This document shows, piece after piece, positions 1 to 6,541 of a stretch of DNA of 18,102 nucleotides. The stretch comes from UBA10161 sp964581105. GTDB lineage: Archaea; Micrarchaeota; Micrarchaeia; Anstonellales; Anstonellaceae. Under the pieces are notes generated by a model. That model did not search any database. It was not told the DNA's origin and saw only the letters and a program-made list of their open reading frames with translations. The stretch covers positions 1 to 18,102 of the forward strand of contig CAZOMB010000019.1 in NCBI GenBank assembly GCA_964581105.1, read 5' to 3'. The position numbers and the translations under genes are program-made. How positions within the stretch are numbered: position 1 is the stretch's first letter; each line of letters begins with the position of its first letter.

Positions 1-10
1 GCAGGCAACC

Positions 11-62
11 ATTAATTAATTATTCTCCAGTAATCAATGCTATCTTTGCTTGGGGTGTTAAT
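11..62 (+). promoter_or_regulatory. Putative promoter and ribosome binding site of GAPDH
   Basis: An AT-rich TATA-like element (ATTAATTAATTATT, 11-24) lies about 45 nt before the ATG at 63. A GGGGTG motif at 52-57, five bases before the start codon, matches the archaeal anti-Shine-Dalgarno and supports that start. The window edge cuts off anything further upstream. Confidence 0.45.
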
Positions 63-1067
63 ATGAAAGTGGCAGTCAATGGATTTGGAAGAATAGGAAA
101 GCTGGTTGTGCAGGCAGCATTTGAAGCAGGGGCAGTGGGCAAAAAATTCGACATAGTGGCAATAAATGACACACATGACCCAAAGCTCACAGCCCACTTA
201 TTCAAGTATGACTCAACCCAGGGCATATTCAAAGGAAAAGTAAAAGGCGAGCCAGGAAAATTCACATTTGGCAGCTATGAAATCCCAATAGTGGCAGACA
301 GAAATCCTGAGAACCTGCCCTGGGAGAAAATGGAAGTAGACCTTGTGCTTGAGTGCACAGGCGCATTCAGAACACGCGAAGGAGCTGAAAAGCACCTTAA
401 GGCTGGCGCAAAAAAAGTCCTTATATCAGCCCCAGGAAAAGGCGAGGGGATTGACGCAACAGTGGTCCTTGGGGTAAATGAAAGGGATTATAACAAGAAA
501 AAGCACAGCATAGTGTCAATAGGCTCTTGCACAACAAACTGCCTTGCTCCGGTCGCAAAAGTGCTTGATGACAAATTTGGCATTGAAAACGGGTTTATGA
601 CCACCTGCCATGCATATACAAATGACCAGAACATACTTGATGCAAACCACAAGGACTTCAGGCGCGCAAGGGCAGGCGCAGTGAGCATAATCCCAACCTC
701 TACAGGGGCTGCAAAGGCAATTGGAGAAGTAATACCAAAGCTCAAGGGAAAGCTGGATGGAATTGCCCTTAGGGTGCCAATACCTGTTGGCTCTGCAAAT
801 GACCTGGTCTGCAATCTTTCAAAAACAGCGACAAAAGACGAAATAAATGCAGCATTCAAAACAGAAGCATCAGGGCCAATGAAGCGAATACTCGAATACA
901 CAGAAGAGCCAATAGTCTCATCAGACATAGTGCACAACCCAGCAAGCTCGATAGTTGATGGCCTTTCCACAAAAACGATAGGAAAAGCAGCAAAAACACT
1001 CTCATGGTATGACAATGAATGGGGCTTTTCCAACAGGATGATAGAAATGGCAGTAAGAATGTTCTGA
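63..1067 (+). CDS. gap: Glyceraldehyde-3-phosphate dehydrogenase, class I (bacterial type)
   Basis: Catalyses the reversible oxidative phosphorylation of glyceraldehyde-3-phosphate to 1,3-bisphosphoglycerate in the cytoplasm. At 334 residues it has the usual class I length. Visible features are the Rossmann NGFGRIG at residues 6-12, the active-site SCTTNC with catalytic Cys156, the His183 region (TTCHAYTNDQ), and the C-terminal SWYDNEWGFSNRM signature. Most archaea use the unrelated-looking class II enzyme, so this bacterial-type form points to gene transfer. The cofactor region has Asn35-Asp36-Thr37 and Ala194-Asn195 (classic positions 31-33 and 187-188). Thr33 and non-Leu/Pro 187/188 resemble plastid and cyanobacterial NADP-using enzymes, while the retained Asp favours NAD; dual use is therefore possible (inference). 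The partner enzyme PGK is encoded at 16676. Confidence 0.97.
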   Translation: MKVAVNGFGRIGKLVVQAAFEAGAVGKKFDIVAINDTHDPKLTAHLFKYDSTQGIFKGKVKGEPGKFTFGSYEIPIVADRNPENLPWEKMEVDLVLECTGAFRTREGAEKHLKAGAKKVLISAPGKGEGIDATVVLGVNERDYNKKKHSIVSIGSCTTNCLAPVAKVLDDKFGIENGFMTTCHAYTNDQNILDANHKDFRRARAGAVSIIPTSTGAAKAIGEVIPKLKGKLDGIALRVPIPVGSANDLVCNLSKTATKDEINAAFKTEASGPMKRILEYTEEPIVSSDIVHNPASSIVDGLSTKTIGKAAKTLSWYDNEWGFSNRMIEMAVRMF

Positions 1068-1075
1068 GGGATTTT

Positions 1076-1270
1076 TTGAAGGTCTCAACTGCAATGGGTG
1101 CCAGGCTTTTGCTTTTGCTGCCAATGGCATTTTGCATATTTTTGCTTCTTGACAGCCAGGACAGGACAATAAGGCTTATTGCGCTTGTTGCGTTGATTGT
1201 TTTTGAGCAGATACGCGAATGGTCGCTAATAAACAGCATAAGGCCTCTTGCTAAGGGTAATAAACCTTGA
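1076..1270 (+). CDS. Small hypothetical membrane protein (two predicted TM segments)
   Basis: An open frame of about 64 residues begins 8 nt after the GAPDH stop if read from TTG at 1076. GAGGG (1066-1070), overlapping the GAPDH stop codon, could be its ribosome binding site. ATG at 1094 is an alternative start giving 58 residues. The product has a hydrophobic run (ARLLLLLPMAFCIFLLL), a short polar turn (DSQDRT) and a second hydrophobic helix (IRLIALVALIVF), then a basic tail: a two-TM hairpin layout. I do not recognise a family. Its position suggests co-transcription with gap. The small size, non-ATG start and lack of a known family make it only moderately likely to be real. Confidence 0.45.
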   Translation: MKVSTAMGARLLLLLPMAFCIFLLLDSQDRTIRLIALVALIVFEQIREWSLINSIRPLAKGNKP

Positions 1271-1330
1271 TATGAGTAATAAAAATATGGATTGAGTGGA
1301 ACTGCACAGTCTGTTGCCCATTTCCTGACT

Positions 1331-1448
1331 TTAAAAATTAAGGTGAGGAGAAGTAGGCCAGCGCACCACGCGCTGGCAAGGCGACCAGTTTTCTGTCAGA
1401 GACAGAAACAAAAGACGGGCATTTCCTCTGAGAAGAGTTGCGGAAGGC
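1331..1448 (+). ncRNA. Candidate structured RNA: three consecutive hairpins behind a TATA-like box
   Basis: In the 235-nt gap 1271-1505, a TATA-like TTTAAAAATTA (about 1330-1340) is followed by three hairpins in a row. The first is a perfect 8-bp stem GCCAGCGC/GCGCTGGC (1357-1364 with 1370-1377, loop ACCAC). The second is a perfect 8-bp stem TTTCTGTC/GACAGAAA (1390-1397 with 1401-1408, loop AGA). The third is CTCT-GAGA-AGAG (1426-1437), a GNRA-type loop with an outer TTCC/GGAA possibility at 1423-1426 and 1442-1445. The stretch is more GC-rich than its surroundings, typical of RNA genes in AT-rich archaea. I could not match it to tRNA, SRP RNA, RNase P RNA or box C/D RNA. A long 3' UTR or terminator region is the main alternative. 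Confidence 0.4.
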
Positions 1449-1505
1449 ATATATTTAAAGGTTTCCATACGATAAAACACAAAAAATAACAAAGAGGCAA
1501 TTGGA
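1448..1505 (+). promoter_or_regulatory. Promoter region of the coiled-coil gene at 1506
   Basis: CATATATTTAAAG (1448-1460) is a good archaeal TATA box, predicting a transcript start near 1480. A purine-rich AAAGAGG (about 1491-1497) sits ahead of the TTG at 1506 and may act as a weak ribosome binding site. The box directly abuts the third hairpin of the preceding RNA candidate. Confidence 0.5.
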
Positions 1506-2279
1506 TTGGAAGGCAGAAAAAAGCAAGGCAGCGGACAGATGGCTTCAGACATGCCAAAAGGCCTAAAGGAGCTTGTGGAGCTTGCGCCAGAGAAAAAAGA
1601 AAAAACAATCCTTCTTCCTGCTGCAAACAGCAAAAAACCACTTCCTGCAAGGAAAAGGACTGAAAAAGAGCAAAGGCTTGACCAGTCAATAGAAAAAAGG
1701 CAGAAAATAATCGAAAAACTCAAGCAGAAAAACCCAATTGTTCACAGCTCAAGGAAAAAAATCTCATCTCTCCTTCCCCTGTTAAAGGGCAAGGCTGCAA
1801 GCCGCTCATTAGGCCTTGCAAAAGAGGCAGACAGGATAGAATTTTCCATTGCAACAGAGGCATATACCCCGAAAAAGGAAAAAGAGCTTCTCAAGAGGAT
1901 GCGGGCAATCAAAAAAGAGATGGCAGGCAACAAAAAGCTTGACGAGGCAAGAAGGAAAATCAACGAGGAAAGGGCAATTCTGAGAAGGGCGATGTCAGAG
2001 ATAAGGTCCCTTGAGGCACTGCTTGCAAAGGCAAGAAAGGAATGTGAGGATGCTTACCATCAGGTCCTTGCAGAGAGAAAAGCTGCTTTTGAAAAAAGGC
2101 AAAAGGACCGCAAACAAAAAAAGCAAAAAAGGTTTGATGACCTTAAAAAGAGGGTAAGCACAGAAAAGAAAAGGCAGCATGACAAGGAAATGCAAAAGTA
2201 CATGAAAGATTATGACGACACAGTGCCAATGGATGAAATCTGCCAAATAGAGAAAAAAGACAAGAAAAAGCCAGAATAA
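1506..2279 (+). CDS. Archaeal coiled-coil protein, COG1340-like
   Basis: A 257-residue, very Lys/Glu/Arg-rich, cytoplasmic protein predicted to be nearly all alpha-helix. After a disordered basic N-terminus (residues 1-55), long heptad-like helices run from about residue 58 to 235. The segment IEFSIATEAYTPKKEKELLKRM, around residues 118-139, resembles the hinge signature of COG1340 archaeal coiled-coil proteins (I/LE-x-x-x-x-T-x-x-x-S/T-x-x-x-EKEL). The role of that family is unsettled. The start is uncertain: TTG 1506 has a weak purine-rich site upstream, while ATG at 1539 would remove the first 11 residues. It converges with the flavoprotein at 2282 with only two bases between stops. Confidence 0.75.
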   Translation: MEGRKKQGSGQMASDMPKGLKELVELAPEKKEKTILLPAANSKKPLPARKRTEKEQRLDQSIEKRQKIIEKLKQKNPIVHSSRKKISSLLPLLKGKAASRSLGLAKEADRIEFSIATEAYTPKKEKELLKRMRAIKKEMAGNKKLDEARRKINEERAILRRAMSEIRSLEALLAKARKECEDAYHQVLAERKAAFEKRQKDRKQKKQKRFDDLKKRVSTEKKRQHDKEMQKYMKDYDDTVPMDEICQIEKKDKKKPE

Positions 2280-2281
2280 TC

Positions 2282-3352
2282 CTACCAGTTCCCTGTTATC
2301 CTATGGCGCAAAAGCTCCAGATTAAAGCACAAGGCTTCTGTTGGCCCATACCACCAGGTATTTTCAGGCACCACTTTTGTTATGTCTCCAGAGTATTTTT
2401 CAGGGTAGTTTTTCATCCATTTGTCAACAAGCCAGTCCCCAAAAACAGAAAGAGGGAACCTCCAGGCAAAATCCTTCCTGATATTTGGCATCAGCTCCTT
2501 TTTCCAAAGCGTATCATAATCAAGATTTTTCTTTATTGCATCAGCAGCCAGCTTGCCAGAGGCAAGCGCATGGGTTATCCCAAATCCCATATAAGGGTCC
2601 TGAAAGCCAGCAGCCTCGCCAACATAATACCTGCCGCCTATATAGGCAGTTTTCGGCACCCAAGTGCCACCAGAGCCCCCAAAAGAGGCAACCCGTTTCT
2701 TTCCCTCAAGAAAATGCCTTATTATTTTCCTCTCTTTAAGCGCCTTTTCAAAGCATTTGGTAAGCTGGGGGATGTATGGCTTTGTAACGCAGGTAACAAA
2801 TTCCACTTTGTCAGAGCTTATTGGAAGTATATAGCTATACAGGCCTTTTGGCGAATACCTGTCATCAAAAAGTATCAAAAAACAGTCCCTTGGAAAGTCA
2901 GTATCCTCAAAAACAGCCCCAAATGCAGATGCATCTGCCCTTTTGCAGCCAGTTGCAACTATATTAGCATCCTTTTCTCTTCTTTTTGATGAAAACTCAA
3001 ACTTTACTCCCTGCTTTTCTGCCTCCTTGTAAAGGCAATACTCGAGCGAGCCTTTTCCTCCTCTTTCAACAAAAGACATCTGAAAGGTTTTTCTCATGTC
3101 AAACCCGATGTCCCTGGTTCTTGTGCAAATATATGCCCTTGGAAAGCGCTTTATTTTCACTTTTGAAGTAATATTCAGGCTTTTCATAAATTTTTCAGGG
3201 TCTCCAATATGCTTTAAGCCCTGCAAATTTGCATGGAACCGCATCCCAACATCTGGCTTTATCTCATGCACCCTTGCCTTTTCACCTGCTTTTGCAAGGT
3301 TTATTGCGCAGCAAAGGCCAGCAGGCCCTGCCCCAAGTATTTCATGGACCAT
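2282..3352 (-). CDS. FAD-dependent oxidoreductase, divergent geranylgeranyl-reductase-like
   Basis: A 356-residue flavoprotein of the COG0644-type fold. The N-terminal ADP-binding motif GAGPAG is at residues 7-12, with Glu30 at the ribose-binding end of beta-2. VATG lies at about 133-136, and the second FAD motif is GEAAGFQDPYMGFGI (245-259, with Glu where Asp is usual). Compared with the reductase encoded just upstream, it lacks the PRDKxCGD segment and has YSYILP (172-177) where the neighbour has YFWIFP, so the substrate is probably different. It starts 12 bases after the upstream gene ends, with GGGGAG before the ATG, so the two are an operon. Substrate unknown; a redox step on an isoprenoid or quinone-like lipid is a reasonable guess. 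Confidence 0.8.
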   Translation of the reverse strand: MVHEILGAGPAGLCCAINLAKAGEKARVHEIKPDVGMRFHANLQGLKHIGDPEKFMKSLNITSKVKIKRFPRAYICTRTRDIGFDMRKTFQMSFVERGGKGSLEYCLYKEAEKQGVKFEFSSKRREKDANIVATGCKRADASAFGAVFEDTDFPRDCFLILFDDRYSPKGLYSYILPISSDKVEFVTCVTKPYIPQLTKCFEKALKERKIIRHFLEGKKRVASFGGSGGTWVPKTAYIGGRYYVGEAAGFQDPYMGFGITHALASGKLAADAIKKNLDYDTLWKKELMPNIRKDFAWRFPLSVFGDWLVDKWMKNYPEKYSGDITKVVPENTWWYGPTEALCFNLELLRHRITGNW

Positions 3353-3364
3353 TGTTTCTCCCCT

Positions 3365-4588
3365 TTACGAGAGCAAAAGCCTAAGGTAAAAAAGAGGCGA
3401 TGAATAGGCTTGCGTTGCCTCTTTGCTCATCAATGTGCCTGCAATTGCCTCCCGTGCCTTTTCCGAGGTTGCAGCCTTGTTTATCACAAAATTCAGCAGC
3501 CACTTGTTTCTCCCGAGCTTTTGCATGGTATTGCTTGCTGAAAGCTCTCCCCATATCTCATCCCAAAGCCTTTTCTCATACCTTTCCAAAAAGCTCTCAG
3601 AAGTGTCATTTGCTTCCAATGCCTCATGGACAGCATTTGCAGCTATTTTTGCAGAAGTCATTGCATTCCCAATTCCTTCCCCTGAAAACGGGTCAACCAA
3701 GCCAGCAGCATCACCAACAAGAAGCACATTGTCAGAAACCAGCTTTCTCTTTTTTGAGCCAAGGGGAATAGTCCATGCTCTTATTGGCGAAACAGGCTTT
3801 GCTTCACTGAACCTGTCTTTGAATAGAGAATTTTCCTTGATTATTTTGTCCATTGCTTTTGCAAGGCCAATATCCTTTTCCTTAACATCCGCCATGGTCA
3901 TACCAAGCCCAACATTTGCAAGCCCATTTTCAAGGGGAAAAATCCAGAAATAGCCAGGCATAATAGAATCAACAAAATGAATCTCAATTTTCCCTTCCAT
4001 ACCTTTTACTCCCGAGTAATAAGCACGGTAAGCAATGCAGGTATGTTTTGGGTCAACCTCTGCCCCTCTAACATGCCTTGCAACAAATGAAGAAACTCCA
4101 TCTGCGCCTATCACTACTTTTGACCTGAACTCCTGCTCACCCTGCCCTGTCCTTGCTTTTACTCCTGCTACTTTGCCATTCTCAAGCACAAGCCCAGTCA
4201 CTTCTGCCTCTTCAATAACATCAGCATGCTTTTTTGCATTTTCAAAAAGCAAGTTATCATACACCTTTCTCCTGCAAACATATCCTTTTCCTATTTCCTG
4301 GCCGCCCCTTTCCATTGCTATCTTCACAACCGTTCCCTCAGGCGATGAGAATACAACACCACACACATCTGCATGCTCTGCCTTTTCAACTGCATTAATC
4401 ATCCCCAGCTCTTCAAGCATGCCAACTGATTTTCCTGAGATTGCATCGCCGCATGTTTTGTCTCGAGGCCATTTTGCCCTGTCCAGTAAAAGGACTTTTC
4501 TCCCCTTTTTGCCAAGAAAGGCAGCAGTCACAGAGCCGGCAGGACCTGCGCCTACAACTATTGCGTGATAAAATATATTTTCAGACAT
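3365..4588 (-). CDS. Geranylgeranyl reductase family flavoprotein
   Basis: Members reduce the double bonds of geranylgeranyl chains in archaeal membrane lipids, using FAD. The 407-residue protein shows GAGPAG at residues 13-18, Asp36 at the end of beta-2, PRDKTCGD at 41-48 (a family-conserved segment with Cys46), GADGVSS at 161-167, and PGYFWIFP at 211-218 followed by NVGLG, matching the YxWxFP-GxG substrate-binding motif of archaeal reductases. GDAAGLVDPFSGEGIG follows at 292-307. I chose ATG 4588 because the frame opens further upstream without homology, whereas CAGGGTGGG stands just before this ATG. It is the first gene of an operon with the flavoprotein at 2282. It implies that the organism makes or modifies isoprenoid lipids. 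Confidence 0.88.
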   Translation of the reverse strand: MSENIFYHAIVVGAGPAGSVTAAFLGKKGRKVLLLDRAKWPRDKTCGDAISGKSVGMLEELGMINAVEKAEHADVCGVVFSSPEGTVVKIAMERGGQEIGKGYVCRRKVYDNLLFENAKKHADVIEEAEVTGLVLENGKVAGVKARTGQGEQEFRSKVVIGADGVSSFVARHVRGAEVDPKHTCIAYRAYYSGVKGMEGKIEIHFVDSIMPGYFWIFPLENGLANVGLGMTMADVKEKDIGLAKAMDKIIKENSLFKDRFSEAKPVSPIRAWTIPLGSKKRKLVSDNVLLVGDAAGLVDPFSGEGIGNAMTSAKIAANAVHEALEANDTSESFLERYEKRLWDEIWGELSASNTMQKLGRNKWLLNFVINKAATSEKAREAIAGTLMSKEATQAYSSPLFYLRLLLS

Positions 4589-4616
4589 TTTCCCACCCTG
4601 TTTTTCTTCTTGTCTT

Positions 4617-4629
4617 GTTATATACAAAC
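4617..4629. promoter_or_regulatory. Shared bidirectional TATA element
   Basis: TGTTATATACAAA reads as GTATATAAC on the other strand, so one near-symmetric TATA element can serve both the reductase operon (start 4588, minus) and the hydrolase (start 4661, plus). The implied transcript starts lie about 25 bases out on each side. The minus transcript carries a GGGTGG ribosome binding site; the plus one has none visible. Confidence 0.5.
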
Positions 4630-4660
4630 AATAAAAAAGCCCACGCCCGAAAATGTAATC

Positions 4661-5284
4661 ATGCTCAACAGCACAATATTTGGCGGCGTTAAAATCACCT
4701 GGTTTGGCCATGCGAGCATAATGCTTGAGGCGGCAGGCCTGGCAATTTATGTTGACCCTTATGTTCTTCCAAAGGGCTCAAAGCCAGCAGACATAATCCT
4801 TTATACCCATGGGCACTTTGACCACTGTGTCGAAGCGCCTTCCATTACAACCAGCAAAACAGTGAAGATGGGCCATGGCTGCAACCTGCCTGTGCGCATA
4901 ATACAAATAGGGCAAAAACAAAAGGTCGGGCCAGTTATAGTAGAAGCAGTGGACGCATACAACATAGGCAAGAACTTTCACCCAAAAGGAAAAGGCGCCG
5001 GATTTATACTCCACTTCAAAAGCGCAAAAATATACATTGCAGGTGACACAGATATTATACCTGAAATGAAGGATTACAAATGCGATGTTGCGCTTGTGCC
5101 AATTGGCGGCACCTATACAATGGACGCAAAGCAGGCAGCAGACGCAATTGCACAAATTATGCCAAAAGTGGCAATCCCAATCCATTACAACTACTTGTCA
5201 GACACAAGGGCAGACCCAGAAGAATTCAAAAAAGCTGTTGAGGAAAAAACCAAAGGACAGGTAATGGTCAAGATTCTCACTTAA
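4661..5284 (+). CDS. Metallo-beta-lactamase-fold metal-dependent hydrolase, UPF0173-like
   Basis: A 207-residue cytoplasmic protein with the metal-binding motif H50-x-H52-x-D54-H55 (THGHFDH). The N-terminal KITWFGHASIML is typical of the UPF0173 family; IAGDTD supplies another ligand and VAIPIHYNY near the C-terminus the last His. Family members are annotated as metal-dependent hydrolases of unknown substrate. The open frame extends back to 4565, but that part runs into the divergent reductase gene and shows no family similarity; ATG 4661 starts just before the conserved core. No clear Shine-Dalgarno is seen, and the TATA at about 4620 implies a short leader of roughly a dozen bases. Confidence 0.88.
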   Translation: MLNSTIFGGVKITWFGHASIMLEAAGLAIYVDPYVLPKGSKPADIILYTHGHFDHCVEAPSITTSKTVKMGHGCNLPVRIIQIGQKQKVGPVIVEAVDAYNIGKNFHPKGKGAGFILHFKSAKIYIAGDTDIIPEMKDYKCDVALVPIGGTYTMDAKQAADAIAQIMPKVAIPIHYNYLSDTRADPEEFKKAVEEKTKGQVMVKILT

Positions 5285-5307
5285 GGGTCCTATAAGTAGT
5301 AAATACC

Positions 5308-5355
5308 ATATATTTATAAACACTACCACTAATAATAACTCTATAGGGTGGTAGC
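5308..5355 (+). promoter_or_regulatory. TATA box plus inverted repeat covering the ribosome binding site
   Basis: ATATATTTATAAA (5308-5320) is a strong TATA box. CTACCAC (5323-5329) is perfectly complementary to GTGGTAG (5348-5354), with 18 bases between. The right arm holds most of the AGGGTGG ribosome binding site and ends one base before ATG 5356. If transcription began ahead of 5323, the hairpin would mask the site. The TATA position suggests a start near 5340, in which case the repeat would be a DNA site spanning the transcript start. Confidence 0.5.
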
Positions 5356-6501
5356 ATGAATACTCAAACTAACATCTCAGCACCAAATAAACAGAACAAG
5401 AGCATATCTTCAATGTTTGTAAGGCGTAACTATTTGAAGGCGAAGTATAATCTCTTTCAAAAATACTTTTCAAAAGAGCCAAAAGAACACCTTAAACCCA
5501 TCTTTGATGACTATTTGGAGGCAGCAAAAACAAGAGAAAGTTTAGGTAACTTTAACAAAGCTGCAAAGTTGCTTATGAAGGGAATAAAAAAATATGCATA
5601 CCTTCAGGTTGACGCAGCAGTTAGTAAAGAACGCCTTCCGCCTGAAACTACTTCTTTTGCAGCATCACTAGCAGAAAAGTGTGCAGGCAAGGGCAGTTAT
5701 TATACTGCAATTAATCTTCTCTCCCAGATTTATTTATACGCAAAAAAGGCGGACAAGGAGATTTTGTCAGTTATGATCATCAACTATACTATTCCCTATG
5801 TAAAGGGCATAACAAAAGACCCAACCAATGCTTCTGCTTTTGTGACAGCAGAAAAAGCAATTGAGAAAGCTGCAGAACTTGCTCCTCATAGAAAGGATGA
5901 GCTCCACAACACAATGGCTGATGCATACCTAGAAAGGGCAAAACACTACACAAAGGATCCAGTTTATGACAATGGCTTTTCAATCGCTGAAAGGGCAATA
6001 GACAAAGCAGTGGAATACGCCCCAGATAGAGTAAACGAGTTTTACGATGTCATAGCTAATGCATACCTAAAGAGAGCAGAACACTACGTAGAAGATCCAT
6101 CATATGACAATGGCTTTTCAATCGCTGAAAGGGCAATAGGCAAAGCATTCGGCTATGATCCTGACAGAAAAAACAAATACTGTGACACAATGGCTAATGC
6201 ATACCTAGAAAGAGCAAAACACTACACAAAGGATCCAGTTTATGACAATGGCTTTTCAATCGCTGAAAGGGCAATAGCAAAAGCAGTTGATTATAACTCT
6301 GGCGAGAAAGACAAATATCTAAATTTCATGGCCAATGCGTACATCAAGAGAGCAAATCACTATTCAAGAGACAAAACATGGAGCACCGGGCTCTCTATCG
6401 CTAAACGTGCAATTGAGAAGGCAAAACACTATTCTTCAACTGAAGATATAGATGCAAAGATAGAAGCATTTGTTTCTGAGGGCTCTCTCATCTCTGCCTG
6501 A
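5356..6501 (+). CDS. Helical repeat protein (five TPR/Sel1-like 46-residue units)
   Basis: A 381-residue protein with no signal peptide or membrane segment, so probably cytoplasmic. Residues 1-140 are helical (FNKAAKLLMKGIKKY and SYYTAINLLSQIYLYAKK look like TPR helices). From residue 142 come five tandem units of about 46 residues, each reading roughly ANAYLxRAxHYxxDPxYDNGFSIAERAIxKAxxYxPDRxxxY; the first is more diverged and the fifth incomplete. TPR-like solenoids usually bind other proteins; the partner is unknown. Units 2 and 4 are almost identical in DNA as well as protein, showing recent duplication or gene conversion. A strong TATA box, an inverted repeat and AGGGTGG precede the start. 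No specific orthologue is recognised. Confidence 0.85.
   Translation: MNTQTNISAPNKQNKSISSMFVRRNYLKAKYNLFQKYFSKEPKEHLKPIFDDYLEAAKTRESLGNFNKAAKLLMKGIKKYAYLQVDAAVSKERLPPETTSFAASLAEKCAGKGSYYTAINLLSQIYLYAKKADKEILSVMIINYTIPYVKGITKDPTNASAFVTAEKAIEKAAELAPHRKDELHNTMADAYLERAKHYTKDPVYDNGFSIAERAIDKAVEYAPDRVNEFYDVIANAYLKRAEHYVEDPSYDNGFSIAERAIGKAFGYDPDRKNKYCDTMANAYLERAKHYTKDPVYDNGFSIAERAIAKAVDYNSGEKDKYLNFMANAYIKRANHYSRDKTWSTGLSIAKRAIEKAKHYSSTEDIDAKIEAFVSEGSLISA
5779..6468 (+). repeat. Five tandem 138-bp coding repeats
   Basis: Units begin at 5779, 5917, 6055, 6193 and 6331, with an exact 138-bp period. A 36-bp block is identical in three of them (5965-6000, 6103-6138, 6241-6276). Units 2 (5917) and 4 (6193) match over most of their first 90 bases, more closely than either matches unit 3. 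This is an in-frame protein repeat, not a CRISPR array. Confidence 0.9.
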
Positions 6502-6510
6502 GAACAGAAA

Positions 6511-6541
6511 CACATATTAATCTCAGCTACAACATTTTAGC
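6511..6541 (+). promoter_or_regulatory. Promoter of the giant surface protein, apparently leaderless
   Basis: CACATATTAA (6511-6520) is centred about 27 bases before ATG 6542, the distance expected between a TATA box and the transcript start. No Shine-Dalgarno is present. The mRNA is therefore probably leaderless. Confidence 0.5.

Noticed and set aside
1331..1448. RNase P RNA, SRP RNA or tRNA as identity of the hairpin region
   Set aside because: I compared both strands with the conserved cores I know (GAGGAAAGTC, ACAGAA...GGCTTA, SRP GGAAG...GCAGC, tRNA TTCGA arm) and found no convincing match.
1292..1489. A 65-codon open frame in the gap after GAPDH
   Set aside because: It starts at TTG without a good ribosome binding site, its composition is irregular and basic, and it runs through the hairpin region; more likely chance.
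3423..4568. Two plus-strand open frames (about 176 codons each) over the geranylgeranyl-reductase gene
   Set aside because: The opposite strand encodes a protein with clear FAD and substrate motifs; these are antisense shadows with Ser/Pro/Phe-rich products.
4565..4660. An N-terminal hydrophobic extension of the metallo-hydrolase that would look like a signal peptide
   Set aside because: It overlaps the start of the divergent reductase gene and the shared promoter, and the UPF0173-like core begins right after ATG 4661.
5779..6468. Regularly spaced near-identical repeats that could suggest a CRISPR array
   Set aside because: The 138-bp period is in frame, the units code for a consistent helical repeat, and there are no unique spacers.
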